This document shows, one piece after another, positions 29,392 through 37,861 of a stretch of DNA of 52,411 nt. The position numbers were made by a program, and so were the translations under genes. The DNA lies in NCBI RefSeq assembly GCF_001431625.1, contig NZ_LLXT01000084.1, positions 1 to 52,411 of the forward strand, given 5' to 3'. This stretch comes from Stenotrophomonas geniculata ATCC 19374 = JCM 13324. Its GTDB lineage: Bacteria; Pseudomonadota; Gammaproteobacteria; Xanthomonadales; Xanthomonadaceae. The first letter of the stretch is position 1. Every line of letters starts with the position of its first letter. The notes under the pieces are model-generated. The model made no database searches and had not been told where the DNA came from. It was given only the letters and a program-made list of their open reading frames with translations.

Positions 29392-32300
29392 TCACGGCTG
29401 TACCACCGTGATCGTGGTCGGGTTGCTGCGGCCGACGCCGCGCAGCTGCGGCCGGTACATGTCCTCCACCAGCGGCGGCGGCACCGAGTAGGTTCCCGGG
29501 GTCACCGCGCGTACCAAGTAGAACACGTTGGCCTTGCTGCCACGCGACAGCTTCAGCGCAGCCACGTAACGGTCGTCGCGGAACTCCTCGTGCTTGGTAT
29601 CGGCGGCTTCACCACGATCGCTGATGGTGATGCCGTCCACGACCACGTCGGCCCACTGCTTGGCGTCGCCCAGGTTGAAGTTCTCGATCTCCAGGCCGGC
29701 CGGCAACAGGTCGGTCAGCAGTGCATCCGGCATGGTGGTATCGGCAGTGACGGTGACGCGCACGATCAGCGCTTCGCCTTCCTTCAGCGGCCGCGGCGTC
29801 CACGGCTTGCCATCGGTGCCGAAGTAGCTGCGTTCAACACCCAGCACGCTGTTGTCCGGTGCCGGCGCGCTGCGCGGGATGCCGGCCACGTCGATGCTGG
29901 CAAACATCGGCGGCTGGCCCTGCGGGGTGAAGCGTACGCCGCTGGCCAGTTCGCTGCCGGTGAAGTTGCGGCCGAACAGCTTGCGCTCACTGATCGCCTC
30001 GGTGCTGCCACCGATCACCAACTCACCGGCCACCAGCGCCTTCTGGTTGGCGGCCAGGGCCTTGCCGAGGCGGGCGATCGCCACCTGCTCCTGGGTGCTC
30101 AGCCACATCCAGCCGGCATTGCGGCGGGCATCCAGGCCACGGCCGAGATCGACCGCACGTGCGTCCCAGGCGGGCTTGGCCAGCTTGTTCTCGTGCGTCA
30201 GCGCGATCATCAGTGCGTCATCGCGGATCGCGCTGCCGTAGTCGCCGAAGTACGACGGGCGCTCGCTGCTGGACTTGGCGAACGCCGCCGCCAGTGCCGC
30301 CTGGCCACGCTTGGCATCACCCTGCAGTGACAGCGCCACGCCCAGGTGGACCAGCGACAGGCCACCGACCGCCTTGCTGCGCTCGTTGTCGTACAGCGTG
30401 CGCAGGGTACCCAGCGGCGCCCGGTTGACCCGGGCCAGCACATAGCCCGAATACGCCTGGTTGGCGAACTTCAGCTTCTCGCGGTCATCCTGGCCGTAGA
30501 ACTGATTGCCACCGGACAGCAGGTCCTCACTGAGGCGGTTGAGTGCCTTCTGCAGTACGTTGTCGGGCACCGCGAAGCCGGCGTCCTTGGCATCGAGCAG
30601 GAACTCGGTGATGTACGGGGTCAGCCACGGGTTCACGTAGCCGTCGTCACCCCACATCGAGAAGTTGCCGTTGGCCACCTGCATCGACGCCAGGCGACCG
30701 AACGCGCCTTCCATGCGCTCACGGCGGGTCTTGGCATCCAACCCGTCAGCCCCGAGCATCGACGACGTCGCCTGGTCCAGGATCAGTGCGGCGTAGCCCT
30801 TGCTGGTGGTCTGCTCGGCGCAGCCGTATGGGTAGTTCAACGCGCCCTGCAGGGCACTGGCGAACGGGATTGGCGGCAGCGGGCTGACCAGCAGGCGCGC
30901 GTTCACCGACTCGGCCATCAGGCCGTCGGTCAGGCTGTTGTCGAGGCTGACCGCGGCCAGTGGATCCAGCGTGCGTACCTGCGAGCGCAGCGCCTGCGGC
31001 CACGCCGCACGCACCGGCAGCTCGTAGCGGCGGTCGGCCTTGAATCCGTTGCCGTCCACCCGCACCCGCACCTTGGCTACGCTGTGGCCCTCACGCGCGG
31101 ACAGCGGGAAACTCAGCGTGGTCTTGGCATCGGCATTCAACTGCACGCTGCGGCTGCCCTCACCCAGGTTCAACGGGCCCTCGCTTTCCACCTTCACGTT
31201 GAACTGCCCCGGCTTGCCGGTGAAGTTCTGCACGTCCAGGGTCACGGTGCTGCGGTCGCCCGGGGCCAGGACGCGCGGCATGCTGGCTTCGGCCAGGATC
31301 GGCGCGCGCACCACGGTCTCCACATCGCGCTTGCCGTACTGGTCATCGCTGTAGACCAGCGCCGATACGCGCAGGGTGCCGTTGAAGTCCGGCACCTTCA
31401 GGCGGATGCGGGCGATGCCCTTGGCATCCAGCTGCACCGGGCCGGAGAACAGGTCCACGGTCTGCACGCGTGCGGTCGGGCGCTTGGCCTGCGGCAGCGC
31501 CTGCAGCGCCATGTCGCCACCAAACTTCAGCTTGCCGCTGCCGCCATCGAAGCTCTCGATCACCCGGCTGTAGATGTCGTAGGCATCGATGCCGAGGCGA
31601 CGCTGGGCGAAGAAGTGCGCGCCGGCGTCGGGCACCGGGAAGCGGGTGATGTTGAGGATGCCTACATCCACCGCCGAGACGGTGACGTGCGCCATCTTGC
31701 CCGCCAGCTGCGGTGCACTGACCGTCACCGGCAGGTCCTGCTCCGGCCGCATCTGCTTGGGCGCAGCCAGGCCAACCGCCACGGTGCGGCCCTTGCGGTC
31801 CATCGGAACGTGCACCACACCCACAGCACGGGCCGGGGTGATCTTGCTCGGCGCACTGCCGCCACGGAACACCAGCGCGGTGATGTACACGTCGTGGCGT
31901 TCCCAGTCGGCGGTGACCGGAATCTTGAAGGTCGACCCCGGCTTGGCGTCGATGCCCTGCACGTACAGCATGCGGTCGGTCTCGACCATCAGGATGCCCT
32001 TGCCGGCGTGCGGCGGGGTCACCGTCACCTCGAGCGTGTCGCCTGCCTTGTAGCCGGTCTTGTCCAGGCCCAGCTTGATCTTGTCAGGGCGCGCGTCCAG
32101 GCCGCGGTTGTCATCACCCCAGCTCCAGCCCGCACGGAACGGATAGCGGCTGGTCAGGCCGGTGGACGGATCGAACACGTCCACCCGGTACTCGCCCCAC
32201 TCCACCGGGAAATCAAAGGCCACCGCGCTGCCGCCGGCATCGACGGTGCGCGTTTCCTTGTTCTCGAAACGGCGGGTGAAGTCGTAGTCCCAGCGGTTGT

Positions 32301-34299
32301 CGTTGAAGGTCCAGTGGTAGTCGCGCAGTTCGCGCACCAGGGTGATCTTCAGGCCCTTGGCCGGCTGCGGCTTGCCCGCTGCATCCACGCGCATCAGCTC
32401 GAAGCGCGCATTGCCGTTGGAATCGGCACCGTCTTCGGGATTGAACAGCGGGCGCACGCCCACCAGCGCATTGGCCGGCCACATCACCCGCTTCAAGGTG
32501 CGGGTGACGGTACGGCCGCCGGTCTCGTACAGGCTGCCGGACAGCACCACTGCAATCGGTGCCTTGGCCTTGGCCGCCTCCTCCGGCAATGCCACATCCT
32601 CGCGCAGCTGGCCGTTGGCCGGCAGCGTGGTGTCGATCACGTCCTTGGCTTCGCGCGGCAGCTGCAGGGTCGGGTCACCGAAGAAGTAGCCCGGCAGGCC
32701 CTCCACCGGCTGCTGCTCGGCCGCCACTGCCATGCGCGCGGTGAAGCGGTTGCCATCGGCCGGCGCACCATACAGGTAGGCACCATTGGCCTGCAGGCGC
32801 AGGTCCTCACCCGGCTTCAGCGTCTTCTGCACGCTGTCTAGATCCAGCTTCATGCGCTCGGGCAGGAACTCCTCGATGCGCAGGGTCATGCCCTGGATCG
32901 CTTCCTTGCTGGCCGGGTCGGTGCGGAACTCGACCTGCCAGCGCCCGGTCGGCGCCTCGGCGGGGATCACCTGCTCGAAATTGATGTAGCCCTGGTCACC
33001 CGGCTGCAGGCGGGTCTCGCGGAAAGTCTTGCCGTCGGGCTGCTTCAGTCGCAGGAACACCGGTTGCGCCTTGACCGGCTTGCCATCGTTGTCACGCAGC
33101 AGCGCGGACAGGCGCACGGTCTCGCCCGGGCGGTACAGGTCGCGGCCGGACCAGGCGTAGACGTCGAACCAGGCATTGTCACGGCCGGCCACGGCGAATT
33201 CGCTCAGGTCCAGCGCCGGCTGGTTGAACGGCAGGAAGCTGGTGTCCTTGCCAGTGCTGGCGACCAGCACGTGGGTGGCATCCAGCGTGTAGTTCAGCAG
33301 CGCATTGCCATTGCCGTCGGTGCTGCCCTTCAGCACCACCTCGCCCTTGGCATCGAGAACCCGCAGGTCGATGCCCTTCAGCGGTGCGCCGTCCTTGAGG
33401 CCGGCGGTGTGCACGAACAGCTTGTCCTTGTAGGCGCGGGTATGCAGGCCGATGTCGCTGACCGAGAAGAACGCGGTATCGAACTCGCCCTCGTAGTCAC
33501 CGGTGCGCTTGAGCAGGGCGAAGTACAGGCCCGGCTCCTGCAGTTCCTTGATGTCCTGGGTCGGCAGGTAGGTCAGCACCCGCTCGTTCTGCTTGCCACC
33601 CAGGATGAAGCGGTTGACGTAGACCGGCTCGGCCAGCTTGTTGATCGGGCTGCGCTCGTAGTCGCTGCTCAGCTCCCAGCTGCCACGGCGGCCTCCGCGC
33701 TGGTACTGGCTGAAGAAGGTCGGCAGGTCCTTCTCGCGCACGCGCAGGAACTCGACGTCGACCTCCGGCACGTTCACCGACACCACCGGCAGGCCACGGC
33801 TGTCCTTGGCCGGCAGCACGCTGCCCTGCGAAGCGAAGCCGACCACCGGCTTCAGCTCGCCGCTGAACACCTTCTGCTTCAGTTCCTTGCCCAGGCGGCT
33901 GCCATCGGCGGCCAGCAGGTCCGGCGAGACCACCAGGCTGAACTCCTTGCCGGCCTCGACGAACGGGTAACGCAGGGTCAGGCCGTCATCGGACAGCGTC
34001 CAGCTGCTGTCGTCGGTGCCGACCTTTTCCTCGAAGCGCACCAGTTTGTCGAAATCCTGGGTGCCGACCAGCGGGCGCGAGAACTCCAGCGCCAGCGACA
34101 AGCCGTCATTCTTCTGGTCCGGGTAGGCACGCAGCAGGGTGAACTCCTTCACCTGCTCGGCCTTGGTGGTGATGGCTTCACCGCTGGCCTTGGGCAGCTG
34201 CCCGCTGTCGTTGCGGCAGCCGGCCAGACCCAGCAACAGGCCTCCTGCCAGTACCGCCGCCGCCCATCCCCACCGCTTCCGCCGTGCCGGACCGCTCAT
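29392..34299 (-). CDS. Bacterial alpha-2-macroglobulin lipoprotein
   Basis: This very large protein has 1635 residues, the usual size for the YfhM/ECAM family. A signal peptide ends with LLGLAGC, a lipobox, so it should be anchored in the periplasm. Several MG domains follow, and the thioester motif YPYGCAEQTTS has C1160-A-E-Q1163. The thioester and bait region trap invading proteases, and PBP1C repairs the wall, according to the accepted model for this pair. AAGGAG precedes the ATG. The residue after the thioester Cys is Ala; Leu is common, but the reactive Cys and Gln are present. Confidence 0.95.
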   Translation of the reverse strand: MSGPARRKRWGWAAAVLAGGLLLGLAGCRNDSGQLPKASGEAITTKAEQVKEFTLLRAYPDQKNDGLSLALEFSRPLVGTQDFDKLVRFEEKVGTDDSSWTLSDDGLTLRYPFVEAGKEFSLVVSPDLLAADGSRLGKELKQKVFSGELKPVVGFASQGSVLPAKDSRGLPVVSVNVPEVDVEFLRVREKDLPTFFSQYQRGGRRGSWELSSDYERSPINKLAEPVYVNRFILGGKQNERVLTYLPTQDIKELQEPGLYFALLKRTGDYEGEFDTAFFSVSDIGLHTRAYKDKLFVHTAGLKDGAPLKGIDLRVLDAKGEVVLKGSTDGNGNALLNYTLDATHVLVASTGKDTSFLPFNQPALDLSEFAVAGRDNAWFDVYAWSGRDLYRPGETVRLSALLRDNDGKPVKAQPVFLRLKQPDGKTFRETRLQPGDQGYINFEQVIPAEAPTGRWQVEFRTDPASKEAIQGMTLRIEEFLPERMKLDLDSVQKTLKPGEDLRLQANGAYLYGAPADGNRFTARMAVAAEQQPVEGLPGYFFGDPTLQLPREAKDVIDTTLPANGQLREDVALPEEAAKAKAPIAVVLSGSLYETGGRTVTRTLKRVMWPANALVGVRPLFNPEDGADSNGNARFELMRVDAAGKPQPAKGLKITLVRELRDYHWTFNDNRWDYDFTRRFENKETRTVDAGGSAVAFDFPVEWGEYRVDVFDPSTGLTSRYPFRAGWSWGDDNRGLDARPDKIKLGLDKTGYKAGDTLEVTVTPPHAGKGILMVETDRMLYVQGIDAKPGSTFKIPVTADWERHDVYITALVFRGGSAPSKITPARAVGVVHVPMDRKGRTVAVGLAAPKQMRPEQDLPVTVSAPQLAGKMAHVTVSAVDVGILNITRFPVPDAGAHFFAQRRLGIDAYDIYSRVIESFDGGSGKLKFGGDMALQALPQAKRPTARVQTVDLFSGPVQLDAKGIARIRLKVPDFNGTLRVSALVYSDDQYGKRDVETVVRAPILAEASMPRVLAPGDRSTVTLDVQNFTGKPGQFNVKVESEGPLNLGEGSRSVQLNADAKTTLSFPLSAREGHSVAKVRVRVDGNGFKADRRYELPVRAAWPQALRSQVRTLDPLAAVSLDNSLTDGLMAESVNARLLVSPLPPIPFASALQGALNYPYGCAEQTTSKGYAALILDQATSSMLGADGLDAKTRRERMEGAFGRLASMQVANGNFSMWGDDGYVNPWLTPYITEFLLDAKDAGFAVPDNVLQKALNRLSEDLLSGGNQFYGQDDREKLKFANQAYSGYVLARVNRAPLGTLRTLYDNERSKAVGGLSLVHLGVALSLQGDAKRGQAALAAAFAKSSSERPSYFGDYGSAIRDDALMIALTHENKLAKPAWDARAVDLGRGLDARRNAGWMWLSTQEQVAIARLGKALAANQKALVAGELVIGGSTEAISERKLFGRNFTGSELASGVRFTPQGQPPMFASIDVAGIPRSAPAPDNSVLGVERSYFGTDGKPWTPRPLKEGEALIVRVTVTADTTMPDALLTDLLPAGLEIENFNLGDAKQWADVVVDGITISDRGEAADTKHEEFRDDRYVAALKLSRGSKANVFYLVRAVTPGTYSVPPPLVEDMYRPQLRGVGRSNPTTITVVQP

Positions 34300-34393
34300 G
34301 TCGTCACTCCTTGATCGAGGTGGCCATTATAGGCAGGCCGCGTCAAGGCGTTGACGCCCCGGCGGTCGGAAACCCGATCCCGCCCGGGACCCG

Positions 34394-34446
34394 GTAGCCG
34401 TCAACCTTGGTTGGCGCCCCCCATGCCAACCAAGGTTGGCATCTAC
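34394..34446. repeat. SMAG pair downstream of prpD
   Basis: GTAGCCGTCAACC/GGTTGGCG and CATGCCAACCAAGGTTGGCA ending CTAC form an inverted pair. It begins 10 nt past the prpD stop, between prpD and the alpha-2-macroglobulin gene start. Confidence 0.82.
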
Positions 34447-34456
34447 CAGAGCGGCC

Positions 34457-35917
34457 TCACCCCGGCAGGTACAGGTCCACGTAGTCGGTCACCGGCATCG
34501 CCGCCAGCGTCACCGGGTCCAGTGAAGCGGCCCAGATGCGCTGCTGCTGGGCGGTCGGGAAGCGATGGGCCAGGTGCCGGCGGAACTTGTCCATCAGCAG
34601 CGGAATGCCTTCCTCGCGGCGCCGGGCGTGGCCGAGCGGGTATTCCACCAGTACCTCGGGCAGCTCGCTGCCGTCGGTAAAGCGCACGCTCAGGCCGTTG
34701 GCGATGCTGCGCTTGTCCGGATCCAGATAATCCGCGCTGAGCTGCGGATCCTCATGGCAGGCCATCTTCGCCCGCAGGGCATCGATGCGCGGATCGGCGG
34801 CAACGTCGTCCTCGTAATCCTCGGCCACCAGCCGCCCGTGCAGCAGCGCGATGGCGACCATGTACTGCACGCAGTGGTCGCGGTCGGCCGGGTTATGCAG
34901 CGGGCCCTGCTTGTCGATGATGCGGATGCAGGCTTCCTGGGTGCGGATGGCGATATGCGCGATGTCCTCGACCCGCCGCCCCATCGCGCGCAGCTGCTGA
35001 TGCAGCGTGACCGCCGCCTCCACTGCGGTCTGGCCGTGGAACTCGGCCGGGTAGCTGATCTTGAACAGCACGTTCTCCATCACATAGCTGCCCAGCGGTC
35101 GCCCCAGCGTCAGTGCCTGACCGTGCATGGATACGGCCTCGAAACCCCATGTCGGTGCACTCAATACGCTGGGATAGCCCATCTCGCCGCTGGCTGCCAT
35201 CAGCGCCAGACGCACGCCACGACTGGTCGCATCGCCAGCGGCCCAGCTCTTGCGCGAGCCGGTATTGGGCGCGTGACGGTAGGTTCGCAGCGCCTGGCCA
35301 TCTATCCAGGCCAGCGACACGGCATTGAGCATGCGTTCGCGATCCAGCCCGAGCAGCTGCGAGACCACCGCGGTGGTGGCCACCTTGACCAGCACCACAT
35401 GGTCCAGCCCGACGCGGTTGAAGGAATTCTGCAGCGCCAGCACGCCCTGGATCTCGTGCGCCTTGATCATCGCAAGCAGCACGTCGTGCACGGTCGGCGG
35501 CGGACGACGCAGGGCCTGCGCGTTGCGCCCCAGCCAGTCAAGGACGGCAAGGATGCCGCCCAGGTTGTCCGATGGATGGCCCCATTCGGCGGCCAGCCAG
35601 GTGTCGTTGAAATCGAGCCAGCGCACCATTGCGCCGATGTTGAAGGCGGCCTGCACCGGGTCCAGCACGTAGTGCGTGCCCGGTACGCGCGCGCCGTCGA
35701 CCACGCTGATGCCCGGCACCAGTGGACCGAGCAGTTTGCTGCAGGCCGGGAAGGACAGCGCTTCCAGGCCGCAGCCCAGCGTATCGAGCAGGCAGTGATG
35801 CGCGGTCTGGAACGCCAGCGGTGAGTCGATGCGGGCATCGCGCACGTAATCGACGATATCCACCAGCAGTGCATCCCACGCTGCACGCTCGTTGGATGGG
35901 GTGTGGTTGTCGGACAT
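34457..35917 (-). CDS. prpD: 2-methylcitrate dehydratase PrpD
   Basis: This 486-residue MmgE/PrpD-family enzyme dehydrates 2-methylcitrate to 2-methylaconitate without an iron-sulfur cluster. Family segments include [40 protein letters not shown] and the [15 protein letters not shown] region. GAGGAGA precedes ATG 35917. It is the last gene of the prp operon. AcnD plus PrpF upstream perform an equivalent dehydration, so the operon carries both routes, as in some other Gammaproteobacteria. Confidence 0.95.
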   Translation of the reverse strand: MSDNHTPSNERAAWDALLVDIVDYVRDARIDSPLAFQTAHHCLLDTLGCGLEALSFPACSKLLGPLVPGISVVDGARVPGTHYVLDPVQAAFNIGAMVRWLDFNDTWLAAEWGHPSDNLGGILAVLDWLGRNAQALRRPPPTVHDVLLAMIKAHEIQGVLALQNSFNRVGLDHVVLVKVATTAVVSQLLGLDRERMLNAVSLAWIDGQALRTYRHAPNTGSRKSWAAGDATSRGVRLALMAASGEMGYPSVLSAPTWGFEAVSMHGQALTLGRPLGSYVMENVLFKISYPAEFHGQTAVEAAVTLHQQLRAMGRRVEDIAHIAIRTQEACIRIIDKQGPLHNPADRDHCVQYMVAIALLHGRLVAEDYEDDVAADPRIDALRAKMACHEDPQLSADYLDPDKRSIANGLSVRFTDGSELPEVLVEYPLGHARRREEGIPLLMDKFRRHLAHRFPTAQQQRIWAASLDPVTLAAMPVTDYVDLYLPG

Positions 35918-35957
35918 CGTCGATCTCCTCGTTGCGGTGCACGGTTGCCCGTGCACC

Positions 35958-35981
35958 ATGCCAACCAAGGTTGGCATCTAC
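35958..35981 (-). repeat. Single SMAG element between prpF and prpD
   Basis: ATGCCAACC-AA-GGTTGGCAT ends in CTAC. On the minus strand the GTAG starts 7 nt after the prpF TAG stop. This hairpin would form inside the prp mRNA. Confidence 0.75.
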
Positions 35982-35988
35982 CAGAGCA

Positions 35989-37167
35989 CTATTCGGCTGG
36001 CACCCGCACCTTGCCTTCCATCAGCACACGGGCGCTGCGGCTCATGATGGCCTTGGTCACTGTCCACTGGCCGTCAACGAGACCAGCCTGCGCACCCACG
36101 CGCAACGTGCCCGAGGGATGGCCGAAGGTCACCGCCTCACGTTCGCCGCCACCGGCGGCGCGATTGACCAGGGTGCCCGGAATCGCCGCCGCGGTACCGA
36201 TCGCCACGGCGGCAGTGCCCATCATCGCGTGGTGCAGCTTGCCCATCGACAACGCACGCGCGTGCAGGTCGATGGCCGAGGCCGGGATGGCCTTGCCGCT
36301 GGACGACACATAGTCCTGCGCCGGTGCCACGAAGGCCACCTTCGGCGTGTGCTGGCGCGTGGCCGCATCTTCCAGGTTCTTGATCAGCCCCATGCGCAAG
36401 GCGCCGTAGGCGCGGATCTTCTCGAAGCGCTCCAGCGCCCCCTTGTCCTCGTTGATCGCAGGCTGCAGTTCGGTGCCGGTGTAGCCCAGGTCGGCCGCAT
36501 TGAGGAAGATGGTCGGAATGCCGGCGGTGATCATGGTCACCTCGAAACTGCCCACGCCCGGCACGTCCAGGGTGTCGACCAGGTTGCCGGTCGGGAACAT
36601 CGCGCCCGCATCGCCGTCATCGGACGGATCGATGAACTCCAGCTGGATCTCGGCGGCCGGGAAGGTCACGCCATCCAGTTCGAAATCGCCGATTTCCTGC
36701 ACTTCGCCATCGCGCATCGGCACGTGGGCGATGATGGTCTTGCCGATGTTGGCCTGCCAGATGCGCACGGTGCACAGGCCATCGCGCGGCACGCGGGCGG
36801 GATCGATCAGGCCATTGGCAATCGCGAACGGGCCGACCGCGGTGCTGAGGTTGCCGCAGTTGCCGCTCCAGTCGACGAAGGCGGTGTCGATCGAGACCTG
36901 GCCGTACAGATAGTCCACGTCGTGGTCCGGCACCGAGGCGGTGGAGATGATCACGCACTTGCTGGTGCTGGAGGTGGCGCCGCCCATGCCGTCGGTCTGC
37001 TTGCCATACGGATCGGGCGAACCGATCACGCGCATCAGCAGCGCATCGCGTGCGGCGCCCGGCACCTGCGCGGCTTCGGGCAGGTCCTGCAGGCGGAAGA
37101 ACACGCCCTTGCTGGTGCCGCCACGCATGTAGGTGGCGGGAATACGGAGTTGCGGGAGGAAGGTCAT
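35989..37167 (-). CDS. prpF: 2-methylaconitate cis-trans isomerase PrpF
   Basis: This 392-residue protein has the diaminopimelate-epimerase-like fold. The N-terminal signature ATYMRGGTSKGVFF is followed by DGMGGATSSTSKCVI and WSGNCGNLSTAVG. PrpF isomerises the 2-methylaconitate produced by AcnD so that methylisocitrate can form. ATG 37167 (MTFLPQLRIPATY) fits the family; GTG 37179 is the alternative, without a better ribosome-binding site. It starts only 23 nt after parE, so it probably depends on readthrough from acnD through parDE or on the parDE promoter. Confidence 0.94.
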   Translation of the reverse strand: MTFLPQLRIPATYMRGGTSKGVFFRLQDLPEAAQVPGAARDALLMRVIGSPDPYGKQTDGMGGATSSTSKCVIISTASVPDHDVDYLYGQVSIDTAFVDWSGNCGNLSTAVGPFAIANGLIDPARVPRDGLCTVRIWQANIGKTIIAHVPMRDGEVQEIGDFELDGVTFPAAEIQLEFIDPSDDGDAGAMFPTGNLVDTLDVPGVGSFEVTMITAGIPTIFLNAADLGYTGTELQPAINEDKGALERFEKIRAYGALRMGLIKNLEDAATRQHTPKVAFVAPAQDYVSSSGKAIPASAIDLHARALSMGKLHHAMMGTAAVAIGTAAAIPGTLVNRAAGGGEREAVTFGHPSGTLRVGAQAGLVDGQWTVTKAIMSRSARVLMEGKVRVPAE

Positions 37168-37190
37168 CGTCGAATCCACGCGTTTGAATT

Positions 37191-37517
37191 TCAGGAAATG
37201 TCTTGCATCAGTGCGTCAAGACCACGATCAACGCACCACACACGCATGATGTCCACGCGGTCCGGTAGATCGAGGTAATAGACGAGGTACCGTTCGAAGC
37301 CCGGAACCAGCATGAACCGCAACGGCACCGGCAGCTGTGCTGCGAGGTCGGCGTGCCGGGTGGAACCCGAGCCTGGAAATACCGCGATGCGTTGAAGCGT
37401 GGCCTCCAACTCGGCGAGAAAGCGCCGACCCAGTATCAGCCCACCCTGCCGTGCGAACCACAGCGCGGCATCGGCTGCGTCGGCTTCGGCCCTGGGTCGC
37501 CATTCAATCGCCTTCAC
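37191..37517 (-). CDS. parE: ParE/RelE-superfamily toxin
   Basis: This 108-residue protein has the compact RelE/ParE fold: EWRPRAEADAADAALWFARQ, then FLAELEATLQRIAVFPGSG and a C-terminal RFMLVPGFERYLVYYLDLPD with IMRVWCVDRGLD. Members inhibit DNA gyrase (ParE) or cleave mRNA (RelE); the sequence pattern is closer to ParE, but the target is not certain. It overlaps the parD stop by 14 nt, the usual antitoxin-first order. It lies inside the prp operon. Confidence 0.88.
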   Translation of the reverse strand: MKAIEWRPRAEADAADAALWFARQGGLILGRRFLAELEATLQRIAVFPGSGSTRHADLAAQLPVPLRFMLVPGFERYLVYYLDLPDRVDIMRVWCVDRGLDALMQDIS

Positions 37518-37761
37518 GCTCCATCCTTTCGGTCAGTTCACGACGCATGCGCTCGAATGTGTCGGCCGTCACCGGGACGCCAGGCCCAGAAGCCAGCCCC
37601 TCGGCAATCAGCTGCTTGAGCAGTTCTTCGGCCTTGCTGCGCTGGCGCTGGCGGATCAGGTCACGCACGTAGTCCGACGTACTGGAATAGCCGCCTTCAC
37701 GCACTTCCTCGTCCACGAACTGCTTGAGCGGGTCGGTCAGCGAAATGTTCATGGTGGCCAT
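37504..37761 (-). CDS. parD: ParD-like antitoxin (ribbon-helix-helix)
   Basis: This 85-residue antitoxin has an N-terminal ribbon-helix-helix DNA-binding part (MNISLTDPLKQFVDEEVREG, YSSTSDYVRDLIRQRQR). A charged C-terminal tail should wrap ParE. GGAGAG before ATG 37761 supports the start; ATG 37752 is nearby. It has a candidate operator palindrome just upstream (37773-37789). Together with parE it forms a complete type II toxin-antitoxin module. Confidence 0.9.
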   Translation of the reverse strand: MATMNISLTDPLKQFVDEEVREGGYSSTSDYVRDLIRQRQRSKAEELLKQLIAEGLASGPGVPVTADTFERMRRELTERMEREGD

Positions 37762-37772
37762 GAGACTCTCCA

Positions 37773-37789
37773 TTGGCAGTTTTTGCCAA
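37773..37789 (-). promoter_or_regulatory. Candidate ParD operator
   Basis: TTGGCA-GTTTT-TGCCAA is a perfect 6-bp inverted repeat with a 5-nt centre, 12 bp before the parD start. Ribbon-helix-helix antitoxins normally bind such repeats to repress their own operon. Confidence 0.5.
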
Positions 37790-37825
37790 GCCAGTGTGCG
37801 CCCTGCCCAGGTGTCGGACAAGCCC

Positions 37826-37844
37826 GCCCCCGGACTCCGGGGGC
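37826..37844 (-). terminator. Hairpin after acnD
   Basis: GCCCCCGGA and TCCGGGGGC form a very stable stem 18 nt after the acnD stop. No T-run follows, so it may only slow or partly end transcription before parDE-prpF-prpD, or protect the upstream mRNA. Confidence 0.5.
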
Positions 37845-37861
37845 AGGCATTCAGGCCGGTA

